From Pseudophaeobacter flagellatus (GTDB lineage Bacteria; Pseudomonadota; Alphaproteobacteria; Rhodobacterales; Rhodobacteraceae), in NCBI RefSeq assembly GCF_021228235.1, contig NZ_JAJQRG010000002.1, positions 186,001 through 250,000 of the forward strand: a DNA stretch of 64,000 nucleotides. The letters run 5' to 3'. Position numbers and translations under genes: made by a program. The notes below the pieces were generated by a model. The model did no database searches. It was not told the DNA's origin and saw only the letters and a program-made list of their open reading frames with translations. Positions 34,936 to 44,073 of the stretch are shown here, piece after piece. How positions within the stretch are numbered: the stretch's first letter is position 1; each line of letters opens with the position of its first letter.

Positions 34936-34998
34936 GCCCCACTCTTTGTGGATTTGTGGCTCTGCGCCAGCCATGTAGGGCGCGACACAAGACCAGAA

Positions 34999-35022
34999 AC
35001 ACTCGGCAGGCGTGCCGGGTGT
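34999..35022 (+). terminator. terminator after the DUF2853 gene
   Basis: A 10-bp stem, ACACTCGGCA with TGCCGGGTGT (one T-G pair), closes a GGCG loop. TTTTCATTT follows. It lies 63 bp after the DUF2853 stop. Confidence 0.85.
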
Positions 35023-35056
35023 TTTTCATTTGAATGGAATTGTCTGTGCATAGAGT

Positions 35057-35086
35057 TTGCCAGCACAACCCAAAGTAAGCTATAAA
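35057..35086 (+). promoter_or_regulatory. sigma-70-like promoter of the candidate small RNA
   Basis: TTGCCA (35057-35062) and TATAAA (35081-35086) are separated by 18 bp; each hexamer differs from consensus at one base. This is among the best housekeeping-type promoters visible in the window, and no gene follows it in the same direction. Confidence 0.55.
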
Positions 35087-35092
35087 GATTAT

Positions 35093-35199
35093 ACCAGCCA
35101 GGATGGCTAGGACGGAATTTTCATACGCGTGTGGTGGACTGTGGAGCACGCGGGGTGAAAGGGAAGATCCTACTATCCTGTAGGGTCTTCCCTTTTTTT
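35093..35199 (+). ncRNA. candidate small RNA of about 105 nt
   Basis: Transcription from the promoter at 35057-35086 would start near 35093 and stop at the strong terminator at 35161-35199. The transcript has no open reading frame with a ribosome binding site. It could form a CGCGTG/CACGCG stem (around 35126-35152) plus the terminator hairpin. It does not resemble SRP RNA, 6S RNA or a tRNA. The existence of the RNA is inference from promoter plus terminator. Confidence 0.5.
35161..35199 (+). terminator. strong intrinsic terminator
   Basis: A 13-bp stem, 35161-35173 with 35180-35192 (one T-G pair), closes a six-base loop and is followed by seven Ts. Since the DUF2853 transcript already ends at 35022, this hairpin needs another upstream transcript to serve. 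Confidence 0.92.
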
Positions 35200-35266
35200 A
35201 TGTCTGATCCCTCCTTTGGCCTGTAGCACCGTCAGCAGGATCGTCTCCGGGGCTGGGCGCGGCGCT

Positions 35267-35662
35267 TCAGAATAACGTTAGCACCAGGCCAATGGTGGCG
35301 CAGGCCAGGCTGGCATAGCCACCATCAATCAGCGTGAGTTTGGCAGGACGTCCGCCAAAGAGATTGTTCAGTGCAATCCAGGGGCTGATAAAGAATAAGC
35401 CAACACCCAGACCAGCCACCAGACCAGCGCCTGCGCCAGAGATGCCTGACAGGGTGAAAACATGGCGCATCATGCCTGCCACAACCAGTTGCAGGCAGAA
35501 GCTCAGCACATAGATCAGTGGTTTTGGGCCGCCTTCGGGTTTGCCGTCGGTGCCACGTCGTATCCCGGCGGCCACCATCCAGGGCTCTGCCAGGATCCCG
35601 TAATAGACAGCCCCCAGCGCAAAGCCGGCAAGGGCTGCGATGATTACATTCAAAAGTTCCAA
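35267..35662 (-). CDS. DUF1761 family membrane protein
   Basis: The 131-residue protein has four predicted membrane helices and the family start: LNVIIAALAGFALGAVYYGILAEPWM. The segments NNLFGGRPAKLTLIDGGY and SLACATIGLVLTLF are also typical of DUF1761, whose function is unknown. The start is a TTG (35662) with GGGAGG eight bases upstream, and no ATG gives the same N-terminus. It is convergent with the candidate small RNA. Confidence 0.82.
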   Translation of the reverse strand: MELLNVIIAALAGFALGAVYYGILAEPWMVAAGIRRGTDGKPEGGPKPLIYVLSFCLQLVVAGMMRHVFTLSGISGAGAGLVAGLGVGLFFISPWIALNNLFGGRPAKLTLIDGGYASLACATIGLVLTLF

Positions 35663-35750
35663 GACGTTCCTCCCATTTCAGCACGCTACAGCAGATCTGA
35701 ATCAGGCCTGGATGGGGCCTGGATTAGACCCTGGACAACGCGCCCCCGGA

Positions 35751-36173
35751 TCACTCTGGATCGGTTTGTCCCATTGCGCAGATCACCTGCCATTGTTCTG
35801 CACTGACCGGCTGCACCGACAGGCGCGGGCTTTTGACCAGCGGCATCTCTGCCAGCAGCGGATCGGATTTGATCTGCTGCAGCGTCACCGGCCGTTCAAA
35901 GCGGCGCACGGCCTTGATATCAACACAGTCCCAGCGTTCATCATCTGTGGTGCTGTCAGGATGTGCTTCGGCGCAGATTTCGACAATGCCGACCACCGCC
36001 CGTTCCTTTTGCGAATGATAGAAAAACCCCCGGTCCCCCAGGGTCATCTCTCGCATGTAATTGCGCGCCTGATAGTTGCGCACGCCGTCCCATTCTTCGC
36101 CCGCATCACCCTTGGCGACTTGATCCGGCCAGCCCCAGGTTGAAGGTTCCGATTTGAACAGCCAATACCGCAT
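35751..36173 (-). CDS. EVE domain protein
   Basis: The 140-residue protein is almost entirely an EVE domain (PUA-like fold): MRYWLFKSEPSTWGW at the start, WDGVRNYQARNYMREM in the middle, FYHSQKERAVVGIVEI, and a closing LVKSPRLSVQPVS. EVE domains are thought to bind modified DNA or RNA bases; human THYN1 is a relative. The aromatic residues that would form the base-binding cage are present. It shares one base with the YciI-like gene upstream. Confidence 0.9.
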   Translation of the reverse strand: MRYWLFKSEPSTWGWPDQVAKGDAGEEWDGVRNYQARNYMREMTLGDRGFFYHSQKERAVVGIVEICAEAHPDSTTDDERWDCVDIKAVRRFERPVTLQQIKSDPLLAEMPLVKSPRLSVQPVSAEQWQVICAMGQTDPE

Positions 36174-36445
36174 CAGCCGATGACTTTCTTCCAGGTGATC
36201 AGCTCTACCGATTCAAACAGGCCAGCCAGTTTATAGGGGTCTGCTGCAGCCCAGGCTTCGGCTGTCGCCATGTCTTCTACATCCAGAATGACCAGCGATC
36301 CGGCCATATCGCCGTTCTGATCCAGCAGCGGCCCGGCCTGAGCAACAGCGCCAGTTTCTTCGATATAGGTCAGATGGGCGGCGCGGTTGTCGACGCGGGT
36401 CTGTAGGTGATCCGGTTTGTCGCGGGCGATCAGGGCAATCAGCAT
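36173..36445 (-). CDS. YciI family protein
   Basis: The 90-residue protein has the YciI ferredoxin-like fold pattern: LIALIARDKPDH at the start, the AHLTYIEETG helix with the conserved histidine, GSLVILDVEDMATAEAWAAADPY, where the aspartates are typical, and a C-terminal strand. The cellular role of YciI proteins is unclear; some are dehydrochlorinase-like. It lies one base after the gpsA stop and shares one base with the EVE gene, so all belong to a tsaD-gpsA-yciI-EVE operon. Confidence 0.87.
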   Translation of the reverse strand: MLIALIARDKPDHLQTRVDNRAAHLTYIEETGAVAQAGPLLDQNGDMAGSLVILDVEDMATAEAWAAADPYKLAGLFESVELITWKKVIG

Positions 36446-36446
36446 G

Positions 36447-37409
36447 TTATTCCTCTTTCAAAGGGCGTGCCAGCAGTTGAGCGCTGGCGCTGGCAATCGT
36501 CAAGTCACCATTCAGTAGCCCGACTACGGTTTCTGTCAGGGGCATATCCAGCCCCATGGTGGTGGCCTTGGCTGCGGTGGCGCGGGCGGTGGCGGCACCT
36601 TCGACGGTGATATTGGGGTCAAACCCCTCGCCCCGGCCAATCGCCAGCCCAAGCTGATAATTGCGTGACAGGGCAGAGCTGCAGGTCAGGGTCAGGTCGC
36701 CAAACCCGGACAGGCCAGCCAGGGTTTCAGGCCGGGCACCACAGGCCAGGGCCATGCGCTGCATCTCGGCATAGCCGCGCGTCATCAGCGCCGCGCGGGC
36801 GCTATCGCCAAGGCCAGCCCCAATCACTGCACCGCAGGCGATGGCGATAACATTTTTCAGGGCCCCGCCCAGTTCGGCCCCGCTGGTGTCGGTGGTGCGG
36901 TAGAGCCGCAGGTTGGCGGTGGTCAGCTGTTCCTGCAAGCGATGGCAAAGTGCAGCATCGGCGCAGGCCAAGGTCAGCGCCGTAGGCAATCCGCGGGCAA
37001 TATCGGCGGCAAAACTGGGGCCAGTCAGCAGCGCAGGCCGGGCCTTGGGCAGGGTCTCGGCGATCACCTTCACGGGGCCAAGGCCGGTTTTCAGCTCAAC
37101 CCCTTTGCAGCAGGCCACCAGCACCTTATCAGCCAACTCGGCCTGATAGGTGGTCAGAACGGCGCGCAGTTTTTGCATGGGCACCGCCAGCAGAAGCACC
37201 TCTGATTTTGCGGCGCTGGCAATATCATCCGTCAGGATCAGCCCCGCTGGCAGCGGCACATCGGGCAGGCGCGCCGCGTTGCAGCGTTCAGCCTGCATCT
37301 GCGCCACATGCGCCGGATCGCGCGCCCAGAGGGTGACGGGTGTTTCCTTGGCCAGTGAAATGGCCAGCGCGGTGCCAAAGGCCCCGGCACCCAGAACAGA
37401 AATGCTCAT
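36447..37409 (-). CDS. gpsA: glycerol-3-phosphate dehydrogenase [NAD(P)+] GpsA
   Basis: GpsA reduces dihydroxyacetone phosphate to sn-glycerol-3-phosphate for phospholipid synthesis. The 320-residue protein has the nucleotide-binding [10 protein letters not shown] (7-16), [21 protein letters not shown], the catalytic lysine in [13 protein letters not shown], and the C-terminal MPLTETV. It overlaps tsaD by four bases. No odd features were seen. Confidence 0.96.
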   Translation of the reverse strand: MSISVLGAGAFGTALAISLAKETPVTLWARDPAHVAQMQAERCNAARLPDVPLPAGLILTDDIASAAKSEVLLLAVPMQKLRAVLTTYQAELADKVLVACCKGVELKTGLGPVKVIAETLPKARPALLTGPSFAADIARGLPTALTLACADAALCHRLQEQLTTANLRLYRTTDTSGAELGGALKNVIAIACGAVIGAGLGDSARAALMTRGYAEMQRMALACGARPETLAGLSGFGDLTLTCSSALSRNYQLGLAIGRGEGFDPNITVEGAATARATAAKATTMGLDMPLTETVVGLLNGDLTIASASAQLLARPLKEE

Positions 37410-38503
37410 GCCTTTGCCCCTTTGCGGCCCGATCCCAGCATGGCGGGGCTGGTCTGATCCAGTGGCCAGCGGGGGCGGGCAGTCAGATCCATGCCGTCGC
37501 GCGCGCCTGCGCGAAACCGCTCTAGGCCGGCATAGGCGATCATCGCCGCATTATCGGTGCACAGGGCTAGCGGCGGTGCTATGAAACGGGTGTTGTTCGA
37601 GGCACAAACCGTCTCTAATGCGGCGCGAATGGCGGTATTTGCTGCGACACCACCAGCAACGGCCAGGGCTGGGGAACTGGGGGCGTCCTGCATGTAAATC
37701 GCCAGTGCGCGGCGCGTTTTAGAGGCCAGCACATCGGCAACTGCAGCCTGAAACCCGGCACAAAGATCGGCCCGGTCCTGCTGTGTCAGACCTGATTTTT
37801 CGGCGACGATCTGGTCGCGCATCCGCATCAGGGCGGTCTTCAATCCCGAAAAGGAAAGGTCGCAATCATCTCGGTTGATCAGTGGGCGGGGAAAGCGAAA
37901 CCGCTTGGGATCGCCGGTTTCCGCCTCTTTCTGCACCGAGGGACCGCCGGGTTGCGGCAGGCCCAGCAGGCGCGCGGTCTTGTCAAAGGCTTCGCCGGGG
38001 GCATCGTCAATGGTACCGCCGAGCCGGGTGAAATCTTCCGGGCCCCGCGCGATCAGATATTGGCAATGCCCGCCAGAGACCAGGAGCATCAGATAGGGAT
38101 AGGCCAGATCATCGGTCAGCCGTGGGGTCAGCGCATGACCGGCCAGGTGGTTGACGCCAACCAGCGGCAGGCCAGTGGCAGCGGCAATGCCCTTGGCGCA
38201 CATCACCCCCGACATCACCCCGCCAATCAGCCCCGGCCCGGCGGTGACCGCAATCGCGTCCAGATCGCGTAGGGTGACATTGGCAGCCTGCAGCGCATCG
38301 CGGACGCAGTGGTCCAGCTTTTCCGCATGGGCGCGGGCGGCAATTTCCGGCACCACCCCACCAAAGGCGCTGTGCAGCTCGGTTTGGCCAAAGACAATAG
38401 AGGACAGAACCTCGGCCCGCTGGCCCGGTTCCTGCCGCACCACGGCGGCGGCGGTATCGTCACAGCTGCTTTCCAGCCCCAAGAGTGTCAGGCTTTGTGT
38501 CAT
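37406..38503 (-). CDS. tsaD: tRNA threonylcarbamoyltransferase TsaD
   Basis: TsaD transfers the threonylcarbamoyl group to A37 of tRNA. The 365-residue protein of the ASKHA fold has the start [14 protein letters not shown], the iron-binding histidines in NHLAGH (H119, H123), the phosphate-loop-like VSGGH, and SFSGLKTA. It is first in a leftward operon and divergent from hemD across 75 bp. TsaE is in the same window, 12 kb away. Confidence 0.96.
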   Translation of the reverse strand: MTQSLTLLGLESSCDDTAAAVVRQEPGQRAEVLSSIVFGQTELHSAFGGVVPEIAARAHAEKLDHCVRDALQAANVTLRDLDAIAVTAGPGLIGGVMSGVMCAKGIAAATGLPLVGVNHLAGHALTPRLTDDLAYPYLMLLVSGGHCQYLIARGPEDFTRLGGTIDDAPGEAFDKTARLLGLPQPGGPSVQKEAETGDPKRFRFPRPLINRDDCDLSFSGLKTALMRMRDQIVAEKSGLTQQDRADLCAGFQAAVADVLASKTRRALAIYMQDAPSSPALAVAGGVAANTAIRAALETVCASNNTRFIAPPLALCTDNAAMIAYAGLERFRAGARDGMDLTARPRWPLDQTSPAMLGSGRKGAKA

Positions 38504-38578
38504 GCTCTACCCGTTGCATCGAATTGCTGGTGGAGCTAGCACCTATGCGACATGCAAACAATCCCAGGAGCAACAGGC

Positions 38579-39328
38579 ATGGACACTGCCAGCGACCCAT
38601 CGCCGCGCCAGGTGGCCTTGTTGATGACCCGCCCCAAAGCGGCGGCGGCCCGGTTTGTCGCAGAGCTGCCAGCGCCGCTGCGCGCAGAGTTGGCGCTGAT
38701 CAATGCGCCGCTGATGCAGGTGCAGTGGCTGGAGGGTGAGGTTTCATGTGCCGATTATGGCGGGGTGATCTTCACCTCTGCCAATGGGGTCGCAGCAGTC
38801 ACCGCCGCGGGTGAGATTCCCGCCTATTGCGTAGGGCAGCGCACCACCCAGGCGGCGCAGGCGGCGGGCTGGCAGGCGCAGTGCTGCGGCACCAACGGCG
38901 CAGAACTGGTGGCGCAATTGATCAAGATGCGGCCCGCCAGCCCGCTGCTGCATCTGCATGGCCGCCATACCCGCGGTGATATCGCGGCCCGGCTAAGCGC
39001 AGCTGGCCTGCCCTGCCGGGGCCAGGTGGTCTATGAACAGCAGCTTTTGCCGCTGGGGGACGCGGCCCGGCAACAGATCGGGGCGCAAAGCGATGTAATC
39101 GTGCCGCTTTTTTCACCACGTACTGCGCGGCATTTCGCCAGCCTGGGTCTTGACGCAGCGAATTTGTCTTTGATTGCAATAAGCCAGGCCGTTGCCGCAG
39201 AGTTGCAGGGCTTGAAATACAAGGGCTTGCAGGTCAGTAAGAAACCAGATGCGGCCAGTATGGCTGATATGGTCCGTGATGCCGCAGTTCGCCTGACGCG
39301 GCTTGAGGGTGGGGATTCTGCGCAGTAG
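38579..39328 (+). CDS. hemD: uroporphyrinogen-III synthase HemD
   Basis: HemD cyclises hydroxymethylbilane to uroporphyrinogen III in tetrapyrrole synthesis. The 249-residue protein has weak but recognisable family features: VALLMTRPKAAAARF at the start, FTSANGVAA, YCVGQRTTQAA, LHGRHTRGDIAARL, and VPLFSPRTARHF. Sequence conservation in this family is low; the downstream mic60-hemY context supports the call. ATG 38579 has AGGAG ten bases upstream. Confidence 0.88.
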   Translation: MDTASDPSPRQVALLMTRPKAAAARFVAELPAPLRAELALINAPLMQVQWLEGEVSCADYGGVIFTSANGVAAVTAAGEIPAYCVGQRTTQAAQAAGWQAQCCGTNGAELVAQLIKMRPASPLLHLHGRHTRGDIAARLSAAGLPCRGQVVYEQQLLPLGDAARQQIGAQSDVIVPLFSPRTARHFASLGLDAANLSLIAISQAVAAELQGLKYKGLQVSKKPDAASMADMVRDAAVRLTRLEGGDSAQ

Positions 39329-39381
39329 GATCGCAGAAATCCCGGTGCGTTTGGGTGATTTTAGAATCGAGGGAGGCCGGC

Positions 39382-40779
39382 GTGGCTAACAAAAAGACTG
39401 CCGACAATGTGACCAAGCCGGAGGTTGAAACGCCGGACTCTGATCCGCAGAAGGCCAGCGAACAAGCGACGGATAAACCGGAGCCTGCGGCGCCCGAAGT
39501 TCGGAATGACGATCAGCCCCCCGCCGAAACGGTTGATCTTGAGGCTGCGGAAGAGGTGATCTCTTCTGAGACTGAGACTGAGACTGAGACTGAGACTGAG
39601 ACTGAGACTGAGACTGAGACTGAGACTGAGACTGAGACTGAGACTGAGACTGAGACTGAGACTGAGACTGAGACTGAGACTGAGACTGAAGCACCGGATG
39701 CGGTTGCATTGGCGGATGAGATACCGACACCCGCGTCAGATCCGCAGTCGGTGCCTGCACAGATTATCGAAAAACGCGGTGGTTTTGGTGCCGCGCTGCT
39801 GGGCGGTGCAGTTGCCTCTGTTTTGGGCTTTGTGGTTGGCCAGGGCGGGCTGCTGAACGAGGTGCTGCCACCCAGCCTGCAGGGCGGCAGCGCCGCTGAT
39901 GTGATGGCGGTGCAGGCCGTACAGGCCAAGTTGCAAGATCAGATTGCCGCTCTTCAGGCAGAGCAAAGCGATCAAAACCAGCCTGAAGTTGCTGATTTGG
40001 CGCAGCGCCTGACGGATGTTGAGGCCAGCCTTCGCGCCGCCGAGTCCGAGATAGAGGCGGCGGGTTCCGGCGCGGGTTCCCAGGGTGATCTGGACGCGGC
40101 GCTTGCAAGCATGGCGACCCGGATTGAGACGCTGGAGATGCGCCCGCTGTCTGATGCGGCCTCGCCCGAGGCGGTTGCCGCCTTTGAGGCAGAGCTGGGC
40201 AAACTGCAGGACAGTCTGGCGGCTCAGCGCTCTGAGGTTGAAGAGATGCTGGCTGAGGCCCGCATGAAGGAAGAAGCGGGGATAGAGGCCGCCCGAATAG
40301 CTGCGGCGCAGACCGCGCTAGCCCGGATAAACGGCGCCTTGCAGGCCGGCACGGCCTATGGCGCGGCGGTGGCAGATCTGCAGGCGCAGCAGGTCGAGGT
40401 TCCGGCAGAGCTGCTGGCCAGTGCCGAAACGGGCGTGACGTCGCTTCAGGGATTGCAGGCCAGCTTTGCCCCGCTTGCTCGTGAGGCCCTTGCCCTGGCG
40501 CGGCAAGAAACCAAAGGCAGCGGCGGGATGATGGCCTATATCAACCGCCACCTTGGCGCCCGTTCCGTTACTCCGCGTGATGGCGATGACGCGGATGCCA
40601 TTCTGTCGCGGGCCGAAGCTGCGGTGCAGTCTGGCCAGATCGCGGCGGCACGAGAGGAGCTTGCAACCCTGCCCGAAGCCGCCCAGGCTGCCTTTGACGA
40701 TTGGCAGGCCGCAGCGCAAACCCGTCTGGCAGCCCTGGCTGCTGTGGATCAAATGGCCCAAAGCCTGAACGCCAAATAA
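39382..40779 (+). CDS. Mic60/mitofilin homologue
   Basis: The 465-residue protein matches the alphaproteobacterial mitofilin (COG4223) layout: a long acidic N-terminal region, one membrane helix (about 133-153, [16 protein letters not shown]), a coiled coil from about 175 to 320 and a C-terminal mitofilin domain with [12 protein letters not shown]-like sequence ([13 protein letters not shown]). Mic60 shapes cristae junctions in mitochondria and intracytoplasmic membranes in alphaproteobacteria. The start is GTG 39382, preceded by GGGAGG. The N-terminal region contains 20 Glu-Thr repeats (63-102) encoded by a perfect hexanucleotide array. It lies between hemD and hemY, the usual position for this gene. 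Confidence 0.87.
   Translation: MANKKTADNVTKPEVETPDSDPQKASEQATDKPEPAAPEVRNDDQPPAETVDLEAAEEVISSETETETETETETETETETETETETETETETETETETETETEAPDAVALADEIPTPASDPQSVPAQIIEKRGGFGAALLGGAVASVLGFVVGQGGLLNEVLPPSLQGGSAADVMAVQAVQAKLQDQIAALQAEQSDQNQPEVADLAQRLTDVEASLRAAESEIEAAGSGAGSQGDLDAALASMATRIETLEMRPLSDAASPEAVAAFEAELGKLQDSLAAQRSEVEEMLAEARMKEEAGIEAARIAAAQTALARINGALQAGTAYGAAVADLQAQQVEVPAELLASAETGVTSLQGLQASFAPLAREALALARQETKGSGGMMAYINRHLGARSVTPRDGDDADAILSRAEAAVQSGQIAAAREELATLPEAAQAAFDDWQAAAQTRLAALAAVDQMAQSLNAK
39568..39687 (+). repeat. (GAGACT)20 hexanucleotide tandem repeat inside mic60
   Basis: Twenty perfect copies of GAGACT run without a single substitution and are followed by a GAA in place of the next GAG. 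In frame they encode Glu-Thr repeated 20 times. A six-base unit keeps the frame at any copy number, so slippage would change only the length of the acidic linker before the membrane helix. Confidence 0.98.
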
Positions 40780-40789
40780 GGAAGCTGAC

Positions 40790-42313
40790 ATGCTCTGGTC
40801 ATTGTTGAAAATTCTCGTTTTTGTTGCCCTTGTCGCCTTGCTTGCCTTTGGCGCCGGGATCCTGATGGAAACCGCAGGCGGCGTGCAGATTACCGTCGCC
40901 GGGGTGGAATATACCCTTGGGGCGCTGCAATCTGTCATGGCGCTGGGTGTTTTGTTTGTTGGGGTATGGCTTTTCCTGAAACTGCTGCGGCTGCTGATCG
41001 CAACGCTGAAATTCCTCAACGGCGATGAAACGGCGATTTCGCGGTATTTCGACAAGAGCCGTGAAGAAAAGGGCTTTCAGGCGCTGTCCGATGGTATGAT
41101 GGCGCTGGCCTCTGGCGAGGGACGCCTGGCGATGACCAAGGCAGCAAAGGCCTCGCGCTATCTGCAGAAACCGGAACTCACCGATCTGCTAAGCGCCCAG
41201 GCGGCCGAGATGGCGGGCGAGACCAAGATCGCCGGCGAGGCCTATAAGCGGCTGCTTGCCAATCAGTCCACCCGCTTTGTCGGGGTACGTGGCATCATGA
41301 AACAAAAACTGTCAGAGGGTGATAAGGATACCGCCCGGCAGCTGGCCGAAAAGGCACTGGCGCTGCGTCCCAAACATGTCGAGGTGCAGGATGTATTGCT
41401 GCAGTTGCAGGCACAGGCCGAAGACTGGGCCGGGGCACGCAAGACCCTGTCGACCAAGCTGAAAACCGGTACTCTGCCGCGCGATGTCTTCAAGCGCCGC
41501 GATGCGGTGCTGGCCCTCTCGGCCTCGCGGGCTATTGTGGATGAAACCGCAAGTCTGGAACAGCGCGAACAGGCGATCGAGGCAAACCGGCTCTCGCCGG
41601 ATCTGGTGCCGGCCGCAGCCATGGCGGCCCGTGCCTATCTGGATCAGGGTAAAAAGCGCAATGCCATCAAGGTATTGAAAAAAGCTTGGGAGGCGCAACC
41701 GCATCCCGATTTGGCCCATGTCTTTGCCCAGATCGAACCGGATGAAACTGCACAGCAGCGGGTAAAACGGTTCGAGCAGCTGGCGCGGATGAAACCGCAG
41801 GATGATGAAACCCGGCTGGTAATGGCAGAATTGCATATCGTCGCCGAGGACTACCCCGAAGCCCGCCGGGTGCTGGGTGATCTGGTTGAACGCAGCCCCG
41901 ATGCCCGTGCGCTGACCTTGATGGCAGCAATTGAAAAGGGCGAAGGCGCTGACAATGCGGTGACCCAGGCCTGGCTGGCGCGGGCGTTGAATGCGCCGCG
42001 TGGTCCGCAGTGGCTGTGCAGCAATTGCAACCATATCCATGCCGATTGGGCCCCTGTGTGCGAGCATTGCACCAGCTTTGATACCCTCAGCTGGCAGCGG
42101 CCGGAAACGCCGGAATTGGTCAGTGTTTCTGGGGCGCAGATGCTGCCGCTGATCACCGGCACTTTCCCCTCTGATGCGGTGGTGGTGCAGGATCTGGACC
42201 CGGTAGACGATATCGAAACACCTAGGGCAGAGGCAGAAGAAGATGCCAATATTGCGGGCGATTCTGAACAGCTGCCTGCAGATGATGCAGAGACGCGGGC
42301 CGCCCTGCGCTAG
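40790..42313 (+). CDS. hemY: HemY-type TPR membrane protein
   Basis: This is the HemY_N/TPR protein of heme operons, not the protoporphyrinogen oxidase of the same name. The 507-residue protein has two N-terminal membrane helices (about 5-25 and 42-66) and then TPR-like helical repeats to about residue 400. A zinc-ribbon-like CSNCNHIHADWAPVCEHC follows near 405-422, and an acidic tail ends it. Its role in heme metabolism is not well defined. It starts 10 bp after mic60 and closes the hemD-mic60-hemY operon. Confidence 0.9.
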   Translation: MLWSLLKILVFVALVALLAFGAGILMETAGGVQITVAGVEYTLGALQSVMALGVLFVGVWLFLKLLRLLIATLKFLNGDETAISRYFDKSREEKGFQALSDGMMALASGEGRLAMTKAAKASRYLQKPELTDLLSAQAAEMAGETKIAGEAYKRLLANQSTRFVGVRGIMKQKLSEGDKDTARQLAEKALALRPKHVEVQDVLLQLQAQAEDWAGARKTLSTKLKTGTLPRDVFKRRDAVLALSASRAIVDETASLEQREQAIEANRLSPDLVPAAAMAARAYLDQGKKRNAIKVLKKAWEAQPHPDLAHVFAQIEPDETAQQRVKRFEQLARMKPQDDETRLVMAELHIVAEDYPEARRVLGDLVERSPDARALTLMAAIEKGEGADNAVTQAWLARALNAPRGPQWLCSNCNHIHADWAPVCEHCTSFDTLSWQRPETPELVSVSGAQMLPLITGTFPSDAVVVQDLDPVDDIETPRAEAEEDANIAGDSEQLPADDAETRAALR

Positions 42314-42431
42314 CATTCCCAGGCTACGCCGTTTGGCGGTCTTCCCTCTGTGTGACGCGGTGTAAACCTGTACAGTTTCGGGCCTGCGGGCTTGTGTTGT
42401 GTAGGCCAGCTAGCCAGAGGGAGGACAGGCC

Positions 42432-44060
42432 ATGCAATTTGACTATGTCATCGTCGGAGGTGGATCTGCGGGATCGACCTTGGCGGCACGACTGAGCGAA
42501 GACAGCGATATATCGGTTTGCCTGATCGAGGCAGGCGGCAAGGGCGATGGCATTCTGGTGCGCGCTCCGGCAGCGGTGGTCGCTATGTTGCCAGGCAAGC
42601 CCAAAATCAACAATTGGGCCTTTGAAACCGTACCGCAACCGGGGCTGAACGGGCGCAGGGGCTATCAGCCGCGCGGCAAGGCCCTGGGCGGATCCAGCGC
42701 CATCAATGCTATGCTCTATGTGCGCGGCCACGCCAAGGACTATGACGAATGGGCCGATCTAGGCTGTCAGGGCTGGAACTGGAATGCGGTGCTGCCCTAT
42801 TTCAAGCGCTCTGAAAACAACGCCCGTGGTGGCGATGCCATGCATGGCGAAGCGGGTCCGCTACAGGTCAGCGATCAGCTCTCTCCGCGGCCCATCACCC
42901 GCGCCTTTGTTGCGGCGGGGCAGGCGCGGCAAATCCGAGAGGTGGCGGATTTCAACACTGGCGACAATACCGGTATCGGCGAATATCAGGTTACCCAGTT
43001 TCACAGCGCCGATAAGGCGGGAGAGCGCTGCTCGGCGGCCGCGGCCTATTTGCATCCGGTGATGGATCGCAGCAATCTAACAGTGCTGACCAAGGCGCAG
43101 GCGACCAAGGTTCTGTTTGATGGCAAGCGCGCCACTGGCGTGGCTTACCGACAGGGCGGGCAGGACAAACAGGTCACAGCGCGGCGCGAGGTTGTGCTTT
43201 GTGGTGGCGCGTTCAACTCGCCACAGCTGTTGCAGTTGTCGGGCGTGGGACGGCCCGAAGACATCGAACCCCATGGCATCAAACTGCTGCACGAGTTGCC
43301 GGGCGTTGGGCAAAACCTGCAGGACCATCTTGATTTCACCCTGGCTTATAAATCCAAGGATCGCGACAATTTTGGCATCTCGCTTCCTGGTAGCCTGTCG
43401 CTGCTGAAACATATTGCCAACTGGCGCAAAACCGGGCGCGGGATGATTGCCACTCCCTTTGCTGAAGGGGCGGCCTTTCTGAAGACCGAAGAAGATCTGG
43501 AGCGGCCTGATATCCAGCTGCATTTTGTCATCTCTATTGTCGATGATCATGCCAGAAAACTTCATATGGGGCATGGCTTTAGCTGCCATGTCTGTGTGCT
43601 GCGGCCAAAATCGCGTGGCGCGGTTGGGCTGACTTCAGGTGATCCGCTGGCACCGCCACGGATTGATCCGCAGTTTCTGTCGGATCCTGATGATCTGGCA
43701 ACCCTGATCAAGGGGGTCCAGATGACCCGCGAGATCATGCAGACCCCGCCGCTGGCCGGTTATATCCATAAAGAGCTTTTTATCAAAGAAGAGCCGGATG
43801 ACGCAGCGTTGGAGCAGCATATCCGGGCGCGCTCGGATACTATTTACCATCCGGTGGGGACCTGCAAAATGGGCCAGGACGACATGGCCGTGGTGGATCC
43901 GGAATTGAAGGTGCGCGGCATGGAGGGGCTGCGCGTGGTGGATGCTTCGGTCATGCCTCGGCTGATTGGCGGCAATACCAACGCGCCCACTATCATGATT
44001 GCGGAAAAGGCTGCGGATTTGATCCGCGGCAGCGCAGCTTTGGCTGCAGGGAATATTTGA
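42432..44060 (+). CDS. GMC-family alcohol/choline-type dehydrogenase (AlkJ-like)
   Basis: The 542-residue FAD enzyme of the glucose-methanol-choline family has the dinucleotide-binding VIVGGGSAGSTLAARL (6-21), the second signature GKALGGSSAINAM (about 77-89), the PROSITE-type GAFNSPQLLQLSG, and the catalytic histidine region YHPVGTCKMG near 475. It probably oxidises a primary alcohol to an aldehyde. AGGGAGGA precedes the ATG. It is 13 bp upstream of the acyl-CoA ligase, as alkJ and alkK are in Pseudomonas alkane operons. Choline dehydrogenase is less likely without a betaine aldehyde dehydrogenase nearby. Confidence 0.88.
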   Translation: MQFDYVIVGGGSAGSTLAARLSEDSDISVCLIEAGGKGDGILVRAPAAVVAMLPGKPKINNWAFETVPQPGLNGRRGYQPRGKALGGSSAINAMLYVRGHAKDYDEWADLGCQGWNWNAVLPYFKRSENNARGGDAMHGEAGPLQVSDQLSPRPITRAFVAAGQARQIREVADFNTGDNTGIGEYQVTQFHSADKAGERCSAAAAYLHPVMDRSNLTVLTKAQATKVLFDGKRATGVAYRQGGQDKQVTARREVVLCGGAFNSPQLLQLSGVGRPEDIEPHGIKLLHELPGVGQNLQDHLDFTLAYKSKDRDNFGISLPGSLSLLKHIANWRKTGRGMIATPFAEGAAFLKTEEDLERPDIQLHFVISIVDDHARKLHMGHGFSCHVCVLRPKSRGAVGLTSGDPLAPPRIDPQFLSDPDDLATLIKGVQMTREIMQTPPLAGYIHKELFIKEEPDDAALEQHIRARSDTIYHPVGTCKMGQDDMAVVDPELKVRGMEGLRVVDASVMPRLIGGNTNAPTIMIAEKAADLIRGSAALAAGNI

Positions 44061-44073
44061 GGAGGCAGGCAAG

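Noticed and set aside
39386-39929. Long Ser-Gln and Ser-Val dipeptide reading frames opposite mic60
   Set aside because: They are the other-strand readings of the hexanucleotide repeat, have no ribosome binding sites and overlap a well-supported gene.
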